Shown here piece by piece: positions 33,562-44,981 of a DNA stretch of 46,251 nt (position 1 is its first letter; every line of letters starts with the position of its first letter). Source of the DNA: Thermomucor indicae-seudaticae (taxonomy: Eukaryota > Mucoromycota > Mucoromycetes > Mucorales > Lichtheimiaceae); assembly GCA_000787465.1 (NCBI GenBank), contig JSYX01000261.1, forward strand, positions 1 to 46,251, given 5' to 3'. The notes under the pieces are model-generated. The model saw nothing but the letters and a program-made list of their open reading frames with translations. It ran no database searches and had not been told where the DNA came from. The translations under genes were made by a program, and so were the position numbers.

Positions 33562-35036
33562 ATGCCGCCCTATTACTCACCACCGTCTTTTGAAGTAATT
33601 GAGGCCAAAACATGGGCAACCGCCTGTGTCGAAAGTTTACTATCAGAGGCAACGCCCATTTCGTTTGAGCCTGCAGCGCCACCTGTTGTCATTCGCGATC
33701 GACAGCAACAGCAACAGCAACCGCCATTACGTTCGCGAGTGAGTGCGCCCGTCAGAACGCCCATTGAAATAGAAGACCGACCACGAGCAAACCCAGTTCG
33801 CCGTTCCTTGTCTCTACTCGAAACCAATCTTTTCCATCCATCACGTTCTTCTTCCGATCAACAGCAGCAGCAACGGAGCAAGACGCTCTATGAAAAGCAT
33901 ACCACTCATATTAATCGGCCATTGGGTGCGTCAAAGAGTACGACGCTGCACCAGCTCAGCCAGGCGGCTGCAGCAAAAGACACTCCGCAGCCTAATAAAC
34001 AATCCAAAAGCAGCCGTGTTGCGACACCACAACCTTCATCCTCTTCTTCTTCTTCTTTTCCACTGTCACGTCTAAAACGATCATTCGACGTCAAATACCT
34101 GTTTTCTTCGTCCATTAGTATAAAAGAACGGAACGGCATTGCCATCTGGAAACGGACGTTTCATGATGCCTTGGCAGCTGGTGAAACAAAGGTTAGTCTT
34201 TTACCCGGAGAATTAGGACCTTCTCTCCTTAATCTCCAATTTATACTAGCAATTTAAACAACAATCACCGCGATCCGCTCAATTGTCACGATTTATTACT
34301 ACCGAACTTTTAACGACCGAAGAGACCTATCTCGATCACCTAATCATTATCAAAAAGGTAACTAAGAAATACGCACATGAAAAAAAAGATGATTCATTTC
34401 GTGGGACTAGATATTCATGGATCCTCTCATGGAAGCCGCCACAGCCCATCCCCGACCACTCGTCAACATCAAAGACGTCCAGATCATTTTTGCCTATATC
34501 CCACAACTGATCATGCTTTCCACCTCATTACTGCGTCGCTTGCGAGATGCTCAGAAGTCGTCATCCTTGGAAGATGACCTTTATCGACCGCCGGGTGTCG
34601 GTAAAGTCTTTTGTGACCTCCTGGATCAATTCGACATTTACATATTTTATGCCGCCAACTTTTCACGCTCGCAGCGCTGTGCTGCCAAAGCTAAAAACCG
34701 TAATATCGTCTGCAGACAATTGGTGCAGGTAATGCTGTTGTTCGTTTGCGCATGAAGAAAGAGGTGCTTATTCTGTTCATTATTCATAGGAAAAACGAAT
34801 GAATCGCATGGGATTATCGGATTACGCCATTGCACCCATTCAAAGAATCACACGCTACTGTCTGTTATTGAAAGGTAATTATTCCCCCCCGGCCAAAAAT
34901 GAATCAGTATATCAACAGGCCACACGTTATAGATCTCTTGAAGCATTCATCACCGTCTCATCATGATTATCCATACCTTGACCGCGCTCTCAAATGCATG
35001 TCTGCTCTGGCTTTGGCCATGAACAATATTCAATAG
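33562..35036 (+). CDS. Rho guanine nucleotide exchange factor, DH domain only
   Basis: Exons 33562-34191, 34250-34357, 34411-34728, 34790-34874 and 34933-35036 give 414 residues. RhoGEFs load GTP on Rho proteins through the DH (Dbl homology) domain. The N-terminal 200 residues are Ser/Gln/Pro/Arg-rich and likely disordered, with poly-Gln and poly-Ser runs. The DH domain spans about 220-414. CR1 is visible as FITTELLTTEETYLDHL. The middle helices include VFCDLLDQFDIYIFYAANF. CR3 is GLSDYAIAPIQRITRYCLLL, then YLDRALKCMSALALAMN. DH domains are almost always followed by a PH domain; here a stop comes at the last DH helix and only 204 bp remain before RAD5. All four junctions keep frame. Confidence 0.88.
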
Positions 35037-35240
35037 CCCTTACCTTACCATGTACATTCTCTTTACTACTATTACTTGCATTCTCATAAAGCTACCCCCC
35101 ATTTAATTTGCTCCACAAGAAGCTCCGATGAACGCGTCTCCAATTCTTTTTGGAGACGGGAGAAATGTTCGCGTCTCGCGTCGCAAATTTGTGTTTCAGC
35201 TAGTTAGTTACCTCGCCTTTTTTCCCCGAAAAAAGAAAAA

Positions 35241-38200
35241 ATGACGGACAGTACCAAGAAACGCCATTTCTTTGAGGAGGAGGAGGAAGAGGATGGCGAT
35301 GTGCCCATGAAATCTCCCATTAAAACACCAAAACGGGTCCCGATAGTACAACCAGCATGCGACGACGATGTGTCCATGTCTCGGTCGCCCTCGCCGGAGC
35401 GCCCTGAACAAGAACCCATGTCGGATCTTGCGGCGAAAACCGAAGAACCACCGCCTCGTAATAATACAGCTGTCCATTTCTTTGAGACGACTCGTGATGT
35501 TGAAATGACGGAACCGCAGCAGCAGCAGGAGCAGACAAGCTCAACCACAACCACAGTCATGACCAGTAGCAGCACACAAGAATCAACGCCTTCGTCACTA
35601 TCGCTTTCGGACAAGGTGGACCTTCTACGAGCGATCGTGGGCGAACAACTTTCAGAGAGTCAGTTGGTACAGCTCTTGAACAGCTGCAAGGGCGACATGG
35701 AGCTCGCTGTGAATGCCTATTTTGCAACGACTGCCGATGCCTCCCCGTCACTTGCCCGGCCATCGTCCAGATCGAAATGGCGGCCTGATCGAAAATACTT
35801 TGGCGAAATCATTGTAGAGGGTAAACCTAAAAGCTTGGTACGTGCGTATCGAAACGATTTTCATGTACGAAACTTGTTCCAGGTTGGTCAACGTCCAAGG
35901 GCCCAAGTCCCGTGCGCGACGGCGAGCAAGTCGTGTTTGAGCGCTCAAAGCACGCTGCTGCTTCTTCTCCTGCATACACGAAACGCTCAAAGTACAGCAA
36001 ACAGCCGGCAGAGAACGTCGTGGTTCGGTTCCGGACAACCAACGGACGAGAGATCGGCCGGCTATCGCGCGAAGACGGCCGCTACATTTCCAAACTCTTG
36101 GACTACAATATCTGCTCGTTCCATGCGACGGTCGTGTACGTCCCACCGGTCTTGCAGACGGGCGTGGATATCGTGCTGATGGTCCGGTGCTACTTTACCG
36201 ATGAGGCATTCACGACAACGGCTGCAGCTGCCGACAATCGATCGACACAGTACAGGCCGGTGCATGACCGGGGTGCCGAGACGGACGAAGAGCGCATGGC
36301 TCAGGAACGCACGCTCGCGATCTTGTATGTGATCTGGCGGTCTGGTCTGAAGCCGACCCGGTCGGCGATCCAGCGGATGAACATGAAGATTGGAGCGACG
36401 GACGACGAGATGCGCGATATGATTGCCCGGTCCGTCCAGACGGCTGCCGCGACGACGGCGGCGACGAGAGGGACGCGATCCGAGCCGCAAGAAGAAGAAC
36501 CGCTCGGCGACGAGCCGGAGCAAAAGGAGCTGAGTGATGATCAGCTGGACACGATTTATGAAAAGGCCCAGTCGTTTGATGCCCAACTGACGCCCATGGA
36601 TGAGCCCGATGCGCTGGCGCTCACGCTCAAACCGTATCAGAAAAGGGCACTCGCTTGGATGGTGCAAAAGGAGTCCGTGGAGAAACAAGGAGAAGGAGGA
36701 CCGGATATGCGGTCCATGCATCCTCTCTGGGAAGAATATGCGTTCCCAAAAGATCCGGATGCGCCTGAAAACAGAGCAGCCAAACTCCCCAAGTTCTTTT
36801 ACTTTAATCCTTACACAGGCGAACTTTCGCTCAAGTTCCCTGAACTCGAGAGTCAGGAACGTGGAGGCATTCTGGCAGACGAGATGGGACTGGGCAAGAC
36901 CATCGAGATCCTGAGTTTGATCCATACAAACAGGTTCATCCCTGGCGTGACGCCGGTCCCGAGCAATGCCGAATCGGCTTCACCGACGACGCTGGTGGTG
37001 TGCCCGATGTCCTTGTTGGCCCAGTGGCGCGACGAGGTGGTCCGGGCTTCGAAACCAGGCACGATCTGTGTGGAGGTGTATTACGGCGACAGCCGATCCA
37101 CGAGCGAGATCCAGGAACGGCTGTGTCGGTGGGACGGCAGCGCGCCGGATATCTTGGTGACAACATACGGTGTCTTGATGGCTGAGTGGAGCCGCTCAGA
37201 CGACTTTTTGTCAAGGATCGAGTTCTGGCGCGTGGTGTTGGACGAGGCGCATCATATCAAGAACCGGTTGAGCAAGACCTCGAGGGCGTGCTGTGCTGTG
37301 AAAGCGCCGCGCCGCTGGGCGGTGACGGGCACGCCTATCCAGAACAAACTCGAGGATCTCTTTGCGCTTGTGAAGTTCCTAAAACAGGAGCCTTGGTAAG
37401 ACCCAGTTGGTTGTTAGTTATGTTGTATGTATTAACCATGATAACAGGGCATCGTACACGTTCTGGCGCACGTTTATCTCGCTGCCATTTGAAAGAAAAG
37501 ACCCACGGGCATTGGCAGCCGTCAAGACGGTTCTGGAGCCACTTGTGCTTCGACGCACAAAGAACATGCGAGACATCCACGGCAACCCGATGGTTCCTCT
37601 GCCTCCGAAGCAGGTCAACATTGAATACCTCCAGTTTTCCGAGCCAGAAAAGGATATCTACGATTCGCTGTACACCGATTCCAAGACCAAGTTCTCGCAC
37701 TTTTGCGCGGCGGGCAAAGTCCTCAGTCATTACGCGTCCATCTTTCAGCTCTTGATGCGTCTTCGGCAAGTGGCATGCCATCCGTATCTCGTTGTTGGTA
37801 AAAAGCAGCAGCAGCAGGAACATGAGAACAATATGATACAGACAAAGGATGGCGAGACGGTGTCTCTGGAGAGCCTGATTGAAAAGTTCAGCAAGGAGGG
37901 AGGTGCTACGACGGACGGAGAACGGGGATACGGCATGAGCGTCCTGCAACGGTTGTTGGCGCGACAAAAGGGGATATCGTCCCAAGATGATGATGGACAA
38001 GACGACGACGACGAGTGTCCGATTTGTCTGGAGACGGTCGATACGAGAATCATGATGCCGTGTATGCATATGGCATGCAGACCTTGCGTAATGGATTATT
38101 TGCAGGTATGAAAAAAGGTCGCCTAGTTTTGTTCTTTCTAGCTAAAGAGAGGCATAGAAACGTGAAGATGAAGGAGCTTTGGGCGAATGTCCGATCTGTC

Positions 38201-38981
38201 GAGCGCCTATCAAGCAATCGGAACTCATTGAGCTCTCTGAAAAGACGATACCGAGCAGCAGCAGCGAGAATAACAACACGCCTCAGCTTGACATTCGGCA
38301 AGCCGTAGGCGGTTACAAGTCATCCGCCAAGATTGATGCACTCTTGATACATCTTCGACGCTACGAAAAAGAAGGCCACAAGACCGTTGTGTTTTCCCAG
38401 TTTACCGGCTTCCTGGATATCATTGAAGTTGCATTAAAGCGCGAGAATATCCGGTTTACGCGTCTAGATGGCAAACAGTCTCAGGCGCAGCGAGAGCAAG
38501 TCTTGGCCAAGTTCTCGGACAAGACCTCAAGAGACAAAGTGAATGTGCTCTTGATCAGTTTGCGAGCCGGCGGTGTTGGCCTGAACTTGACCTGTGCATC
38601 TCGCGTCTTGATGATGGATCCTTGGTGGAATTTTGCTGTTGAGGCACAGGCTATTGATCGCGTTCATCGGTTAGGACAAGATAACGCGGTAAGAGTTTAA
38701 ACCTTATCAGAAGAAAGAGAGATATTAAGTGTATTGTTCATCAGGTTATCGTGACGCGTTTCATTATGCGTGGCACGGTCGAAGAAAGAATATTAGAAAT
38801 CCAAAACAGAAAACATGTAAGTTGTGTGTGCGCGCGCTAAAGAGCGATAAGGCCATGCTGAAACAAAAGTATGCAACAGGCTCTTGTCAATGAACTCTAC
38901 ATGTCTCGAGACGAAGCTCGGAACGAACGATTGCATGACTTGGAGATCCTGTTTGGTACTAGAAGCGCTCATCATTCATAA
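35241..38981 (+). CDS. RAD5: RAD5/HLTF-type DNA translocase and ubiquitin ligase
   Basis: Exons 35241-35820, 35883-37395, 37448-38105, 38158-38688, 38745-38816 and 38880-38981 give 1151 residues. Rad5 polyubiquitinates PCNA with Ubc13-Mms2 and reverses stalled forks, driving error-free damage bypass. The N-terminus is acidic, with FF pairs at residues 10-11 and 80-81. A UBA/CUE-like helical stretch is at 124-163 (LLRAIVGEQLSESQLVQLL). HIRAN starts near 186 and binds 3' DNA ends (FRTTNGREIGRLSREDGRYI). The SNF2 ATPase has Walker A DEMGLGKT at 526-533 and DEAH at 647-650, with VTGTPIQNKLEDLFAL. A C3HC4 RING is embedded at about 888-937 (CPICLETVDTRIMMPCMHMA to ECPICR). The helicase C part contains VVFSQFTGFLDIIE and RVHRLGQDNAV. 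Domain order is the Rad5/HLTF one. The gene is convergent with SAM50. Confidence 0.96.
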
Positions 38982-39099
38982 TATCTTTCTGTACATTATT
39001 CGCATCGATACCGTTTTATCTACAAAAAGTGCGCAGTTGGATGCATGAAGACTGCAAAAAAGAGCAGTGTGTATTACATGTTCTCTATTGTATATCTAT

Positions 39100-40961
39100 C
39101 TACAAAAAGTCTATACCAATACCGAGCTGAAGTCCACGTTTTACTTGGTCACCTCTAGCGGCTGTTAATGGAATACAGTAATTCAGTTCAAGACGAGCAA
39201 TGCTGTGTCGATAGATCAGCCCAAATCCAGCTGATATGCTTGGTGATTGTATTAAGGAGCGTGCCGAGTCCTGCAGGCTTGTACCCATTTTCCATGGCAC
39301 CAATGTACCAGCATTGATGAATGCATGGGCTCTGACGGGATACGTTTCCCATTTGGGTACTGGCGCGATGGCGCTGATACCAGCTGCCCAGTAAGCATCA
39401 CCACCCAGTGCGTCCTCTACAGAACAAGTAGGATCAGGACCACCAATCATCCCAGGGAGGGAAGGACAACAGGACTTACTGTAATCCCGTGGGCCAATGC
39501 CAGCAGTTCTAAAGCCACGGATCGAAAGCGGTCCACCGAGCATGAATTTGTCGGATACAGTGGCTCTAGCAGCATCAGCCAGCCAACCAGCCCTGAACCC
39601 TAAGCTGCATACGAGACCACCCATGATCTGGTGGCAAATCTGGGTCTGCAGTTCGGTCTTGAAAAATTTAGCGTTGCCGATGCCAAATACGCCAGACAGT
39701 TCTTGTGACCACCGGAGATAGTATCCCTTCGATGGAAGCAGTAGATCGTCTCGCCTGTCTCGTACAAAGATATGGTGGATGGACGACTTCAGCGTGTGTC
39801 CAGCCTGATTCCGGATACTTTATAAACCCAAAAAGAGAGGTCAATAAGCTTCCGCTCCCGTTGCGAGACCGATGGCTTTGTTATTTACCTTAACGACGCA
39901 ATATCGGCTATTTTGTCGATCGAACGCCAGGTACAGTCGTAACTTAGTTCATGGTACCCGAATCTCGACAAACCCTTTTTGTGTATATTGGTTGGCTCGG
40001 ATCAGGATCTTTTTTCCCTCGATCGTATCCGTCTTACCCTGTATCGAAGGCCAAGGCCTCGTGCCAGTTCTTCATAGGAGCTCGTCAGCATATTGTTCTG
40101 CACCACGCTGTGTGCATTTATATCCAATTTCGCGTCCGGGGACGCATTGACTGGCGTGGAAAGCACAAACTAGTAACACACACAGGACGATCAGCCGACG
40201 GACGCCGTTGTTTAAACGGACGGATTTACCTGGAACGCAGAGCTATTGCGAGTACCAAACGAAGCCGAAGACTCTAGCATTTCCGCACCGCCAAACACAT
40301 TACGCAGTGTAATCGATCCGTTCTATACAACACATCATCATGAGCGTAAAAGAAAAAAAGACCTCTTTGCGTAGTAGTAGTAGTAGTGGTCCATACCATA
40401 TTTCCTTCATTATTGCCAATCTCTGTTCCCGTCTTGATATACAACCGACCCTTTTCCTTGACTCTATAGACCACATTGATCGAGTCCGGTGCTGCGAGCG
40501 GATCGTTCGCACGGTCGAGCAGAACCTGGACGTCTTCAAAAATATCCAGCCGTAATAACCGCTCGGCTACCTCTTGCGAGCTGTTGACGACATCCGCCAC
40601 GGTCTTGGAATCAAGCACACTGGACGCGGCTTTCTCGAGGAAATCGGGTCGTGTCGCTTTGGTGCCGACCAGAATGACCGCATTCACATGGGCTGCCGAT
40701 CCCGCTGTTTCAGCAAGCTTTGTTACAAGTCCTGTTTAGCAACACCTGTCGAACTGCAGAACGAGACCATTTTACCAGACGAAATAATCGTCGCGCAGCC
40801 TCCTGTTGCTGTTGCTGTTGCTGTTGTTGTTGTTGTTGCTCTAGGCCTTTACCACTGCTGCTGCTACTACTGGTAGAGCGCTAAACAAGACCCACGCTGG
40901 AATGCATTGTCGATTGCAAAGCTGTTTCTTTCCATGTTTTCTTTACCTTGTCGTCCTCCAT
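39100..40961 (-). CDS. SAM50: SAM50/Tob55, outer-membrane beta-barrel insertase (Omp85 family)
   Basis: On the minus strand, exons 40961-40947, 40880-40776, 40717-40397, 40322-40230, 40169-40038, 39974-39889 and 39817-39100 give 489 residues. SAM50 is the core of the SAM complex that inserts beta-barrel proteins into the mitochondrial outer membrane. A POTRA domain follows the N-terminus (HVNAVILVGTKATRPDFLEK, ERLLRLDIFEDVQVLLD). The barrel includes LRNVFGGAEMLE, HELSYDCTWRSID and the Omp85 hallmark SDKFMLGGPLSIRGFR (loop 6). The last strand (QLGIGIDFL at the end) fits the beta-signal. The first coding exon is only 15 nt, and exon 2 encodes poly-Ser then an eleven-Gln run, not usual for this family. 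The 39975-40037 intron was chosen for phase; its acceptor (CAAAAAG) is weak. Confidence 0.93.
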
Positions 40962-41561
40962 GGTTTTCTGGCCTTTTGTACGGAAGACCGGACGAAATAA
41001 AGCCCCCCAAGCAAATTCAAGGTCACACACACACGCATGCAAAAGACTATGCACACTGCACGTACGTATAATTGGCCTCCTAAATATGTTCTTCCTGAAG
41101 GTCTCTTTACAGTCATCTCTTATGGGCTTAGAGTGCTTATTTTGGAGCAAAACTGTCTGTTAGATACTCCCTATAGCTCGTGCTATGGAGAGATGCACAT
41201 AAACATACCACTTGCATTTGTTGTATGCAGCGCCACGCACAGTACGGGGAATGGTCCACATCCGGTGGTAGCAAGACCAGTCGTCGGATATCATATACGG
41301 ATACGAACTAGTCAGAGAAGCCGGGTGCGTTCCTTGCAGACAAAATTCGACAGCGGATAGCGCTTGTTCTCTTTCAATAATCCTCTATCAATGCCATATG
41401 GTACCCACGCAATCGACTCTGAATCACGGATTTGCTTTCGCCAGGCGTATATCCTTGATAAACGACCGCATCTATCGCGCGGGAATAAGAACGCGGACTT
41501 TGACGCGAGACGCGGTGATTTTCCCGCGACCGCGTTTGTCTTTAGCAACGTTTCTCGCCCG
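40962..41561. promoter_or_regulatory. Divergent intergenic region between SAM50 and CTF4
   Basis: This 600-bp stretch separates two start codons read outward and must hold both promoters. There is a CA run near 41023-41032. Several short open frames are present, but none shows a recognisable domain. Confidence 0.5.
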
Positions 41562-44500
41562 ATGGCAACAGCAACCAGTAGAGAAATATTTTCTCGATAC
41601 GCACATACGGACGGATACACGTTTGTCTCGTACAATTACGACGGAAGGTGTGTGTCTCTCTCTCGAAGCGAATGAATGAACACGATTTAACGAAAACGAT
41701 TATTGGGTTCCTGAAAGTGGACTCATTACGGGCGGCAATGACTCGCTTGTTCGAGTCTTCAAGACGTCGAAGACAGAACGCAACGCGGACGCTTATACCA
41801 TTGAAGACCATAGCGAGCCTTTACTTGCCATTGCAGTTCACGTAACGTCACCTTGTTCCTGATCGATCCGTTTTCCGCAAAAACTCAAGCTGTTCTTGCT
41901 GTAGAGAGAAAACTTTGCTCTTGCAAGCGAGGACGGCGTCGTATCCATTTACAAGAGCAGTACAAACAAGTTTGAAAAACTACTCGTGCGTAGCACGGTC
42001 CCTGTCCGGTCTCTGGTCTATAGCTCGAATGGTTCTAGGATTGCCATTGCCTGCGAGTAAGTTTCCCAATCCCTCCACGACAAGAAAAAAAAAGTCGCCT
42101 GTACGCTCATTATCATCACAGTGAGGAGACGATCCGGATTGTTCTTGTGAGCGATATATCAAAGGTCGTCAGTTTGACGGGTCACACAAAGCCTGTAAAG
42201 TCTGTTGCGTTTGATCCCCTCGACGATTATCTGGTAATAAGCGGCTGCAGAGCATAGCGTCGTGTGAAACTGAAATCTTATCATGACATTCTCTAGCTCT
42301 CTTCTGGATGCGAAGGCGATGTCCGGATATGGAACATCAATTCTATAATGGGAGCACCCAGATGTATCCACACCATAAAGAACGCGATTAAGAGCACGCA
42401 GCCGGGTTCGGACATCATGGGAACTGTTGCATGGAAACCGGACGCAACGTGCTTTGCCGTACCTGCACCCGGTCATGGTAAAATGGTTTATTTTTGGCAT
42501 TGCACCTTGTCATTGTCTTAACACCTTTATTGTTATTTAGAAATTTGCATCTACGCACGAAGAACATGGACTCTTACCATGTCACTGAGGGGTGGTCACA
42601 CTGATGTAATTAAAACTGGCAAATCGCGAGATGCTACTAAGCTTGTTACTAAACCAATGCAACAGGATATCGTCACGCTGGCATGGTCGCCCAATGGCCG
42701 GTACATCTGTTCTGCCGGTTTGGATAATCAGTTGATTATATGGGACGTGGAGAAAAAGAGTGCCGTGCGAAAGTACACGAGTCCGGTTGAACTTTCAGAC
42801 GTGTGCTGGCACCCGCGTGAAAACGAACTGGCGTTCGTAAGTAGTTAACCCCCCGGGCTCTATTGTAAGTTTGCTCAACAAGAGTGTTATTAGACGGACC
42901 GATATGGTCAATTATCCGTATGGGATGAGCCTATCAAAGTAGAGGGGACGGATAGACCACATCCGGCCAAGCGCGCAAACAATATAGACGGGGAACTGGA
43001 GAAACTGTTTGCAGAAGACGACGACGACGACACGCAAGAGACACGTCCGAGAGGAGCAGCAGTCCTTGACGAAGTCGAAGAAGAAGAAGAAGAAGAAGAT
43101 GAGGACGGCGACGTAGAAATGCGGTCCGAATTAGACGACTTTGTTATCGACGACGACGGCGCTGGTTACGCGGAGCATCCGGATACAGAGCGACATGGCC
43201 GCGCTCATCTACCTCGTGGTAATAACATTGTCGCGCAACATCACCCACGCTTCCAACCGGGCGCCACCAAGTTCCGAAACATGGACCCCGTTTCTCCAGA
43301 CCAGCCGCGTGAAGGCGAACGCAGATACCTTGCCTTCAGTATGCTCTGCGCCGTCTACACGATCTTTCAGGGCACGCATTCGGTAGTGAACGTTGAATTC
43401 CACGACCAAAGCCAGCACCGCAATTTCCATTTCTCAGACTACAACCATTATTCGATGGCCGCGCTGAGCGAGCATGGTGCGGTGTTTGCGGTCGAAGGCG
43501 GAACCAGCAAGCCCGTGATGGATGAAGAGGAAGACGATCAGGATAGTACGAGTTCGCTGATCTTTTATCGACCGCTGCGAAATTGGGCCACCGATTCCGA
43601 GTGGACTGTTCATTTGCCGGAAGGAGAAGACGTCCAGAGTATGTATGCTTGCTTGAAGAATCCATGATTGGATACTCTTACTGACGATGATTTATTTGCG
43701 CAGGCGTCGCTATCAACAGCACATCGGTGATCGCTGTTACCTCCAAGGGTTACGTGCGTATATTTTCGCTCACTGGTATCCAGACCCATCTGTTTCGGTT
43801 GGAAAACATTGTGGCGACAGCTGGTCATGGAACCTTGGCCATGTTTGTGTACTCGACTGGAGCTACTGTAGATGGTTGGTTATCGAACTTGGTATATTGC
43901 AACCAACCCCCCATTAACGTTGATCAACGGCTTGCAGGACAATATGATTTGGAGGTCATGTTGATGGACACGGATAGCCATGATATACTCCAAAAGGCAA
44001 AGGTACCATTGCAGAAAGGTACCGAACTGACATGGATAGGATTTTCAGAGTCATCGGTAGGAAACGAGTGAAAATAATATTTGTGGGGGGCAAGGTAATA
44101 ACAAAAAAATCATAGCAAGCTGCTATATTCGACAGTAATGGCATGTTGAGCGTCTTGCATCGACAGAGGCGTTCGGGACAAGGTGTATGGGTCCCCGTTT
44201 TTGATAGCAAAGCGGTTGCAGCGGCAAAGAACCGACAAGAACGTTACTGGCCGATTGGCATGCTGAGAGACCGCTTGATGTGCATCATTTTAAGGGTATT
44301 TATTGCGTACTGAGATGCGTGAAATACCTCTGTCCTTTGACATATAAACTTTTTTTCTTAGGGAAGCAACGACTCGCCATACTTCCCGCGACCGCCAGTC
44401 AGCGATGTTGAACTACAAATGCCAACAGTACATATGGAAAGCGAAATCGGCAAACTGGAAGAACGACATTTGCGGGAAAGCATCGTTACTGCCCACGAAC

Positions 44501-44981
44501 GCGAAGAGGCAGCGGCGACTGGCACAGAAGATGAGATGTTTCTTGTGCTCAGCAAAGCAGACGTGGAAATGGATAAAGCATTGTTGCAGCTTATGCAGGT
44601 ATGCGAACGGATGTATAAAGGTTGCGATTACCGCACGATGACTAAAAAATATTATTTCGACAGATTGCAGTCAAGGCTGATAAACAACAACGTGCACTGG
44701 ATCTGGTATCCGCATTGCACATGGAGCGTTCTGTGGACGCTGCGATTAAAATTGCCACGCATCATCAAAAGACGAGTTTGGCAGAAAAGATCATGCAGAT
44801 CAAAGAGGTATGAACAGGAAAAAAAGACATGGTTCTTCTCTCTCTATGTAATGTTAAAATATAATCTATATAGGACAAGTTTATGAATCATCATTTACCT
44901 CAAAGACGACAAGGAGGATACCTGGATGAAGATGATGGAGAAGAAGAGGACTTACTAAGCTCGAAGCGTGCAAGGAACTGA
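41562..44981 (+). CDS. CTF4: CTF4/AND-1/WDHD1 replisome adaptor
   Basis: Fourteen exons: 41562-41647, 41718-41841, 41905-42056, 42122-42233, 42297-42477, 42541-42605, 42666-42836, 42894-43638, 43704-43874, 43938-44067, 44136-44295, 44362-44598, 44664-44807, 44874-44981; 861 residues. Ctf4 trimerises and ties the CMG helicase to DNA polymerase alpha and other clients at replication forks. The N-terminus is a WD40 propeller (GLITGGNDSLVRVFKTS, FALASEDGVVSIYKSS, LTGHTKPVKSVAFDPLDDYL, LSSGCEGDVRIWNI, ICSAGLDNQLIIWDVE). An acidic linker rich in Asp/Glu follows. The second, SepB-type propeller includes FQGTHSVVNVEFHD and TELTWIGFSES. A helical C-terminal bundle (LALDLVSALHMERSVDAAIK-like) ends in an acidic tail then SSKRARN, a likely nuclear signal. 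No HMG box follows, unlike vertebrate WDHD1. Confidence 0.94.

Noticed and set aside
36062..36925. 287-residue open frame on the minus strand
   Set aside because: It is antisense to the HIRAN-SNF2 part of RAD5, which has clear domain motifs; no domain in the antisense frame.
37335..38069. 244-residue open frame on the minus strand
   Set aside because: Antisense to RAD5 exons 2 and 3, crosses a RAD5 intron, and shows no recognisable domain.
29930..41561. A mitochondrial or DNA-repair gene cluster
   Set aside because: The genes alternate in strand and function and are separated by unrelated genes, as in ordinary fungal chromosomes.
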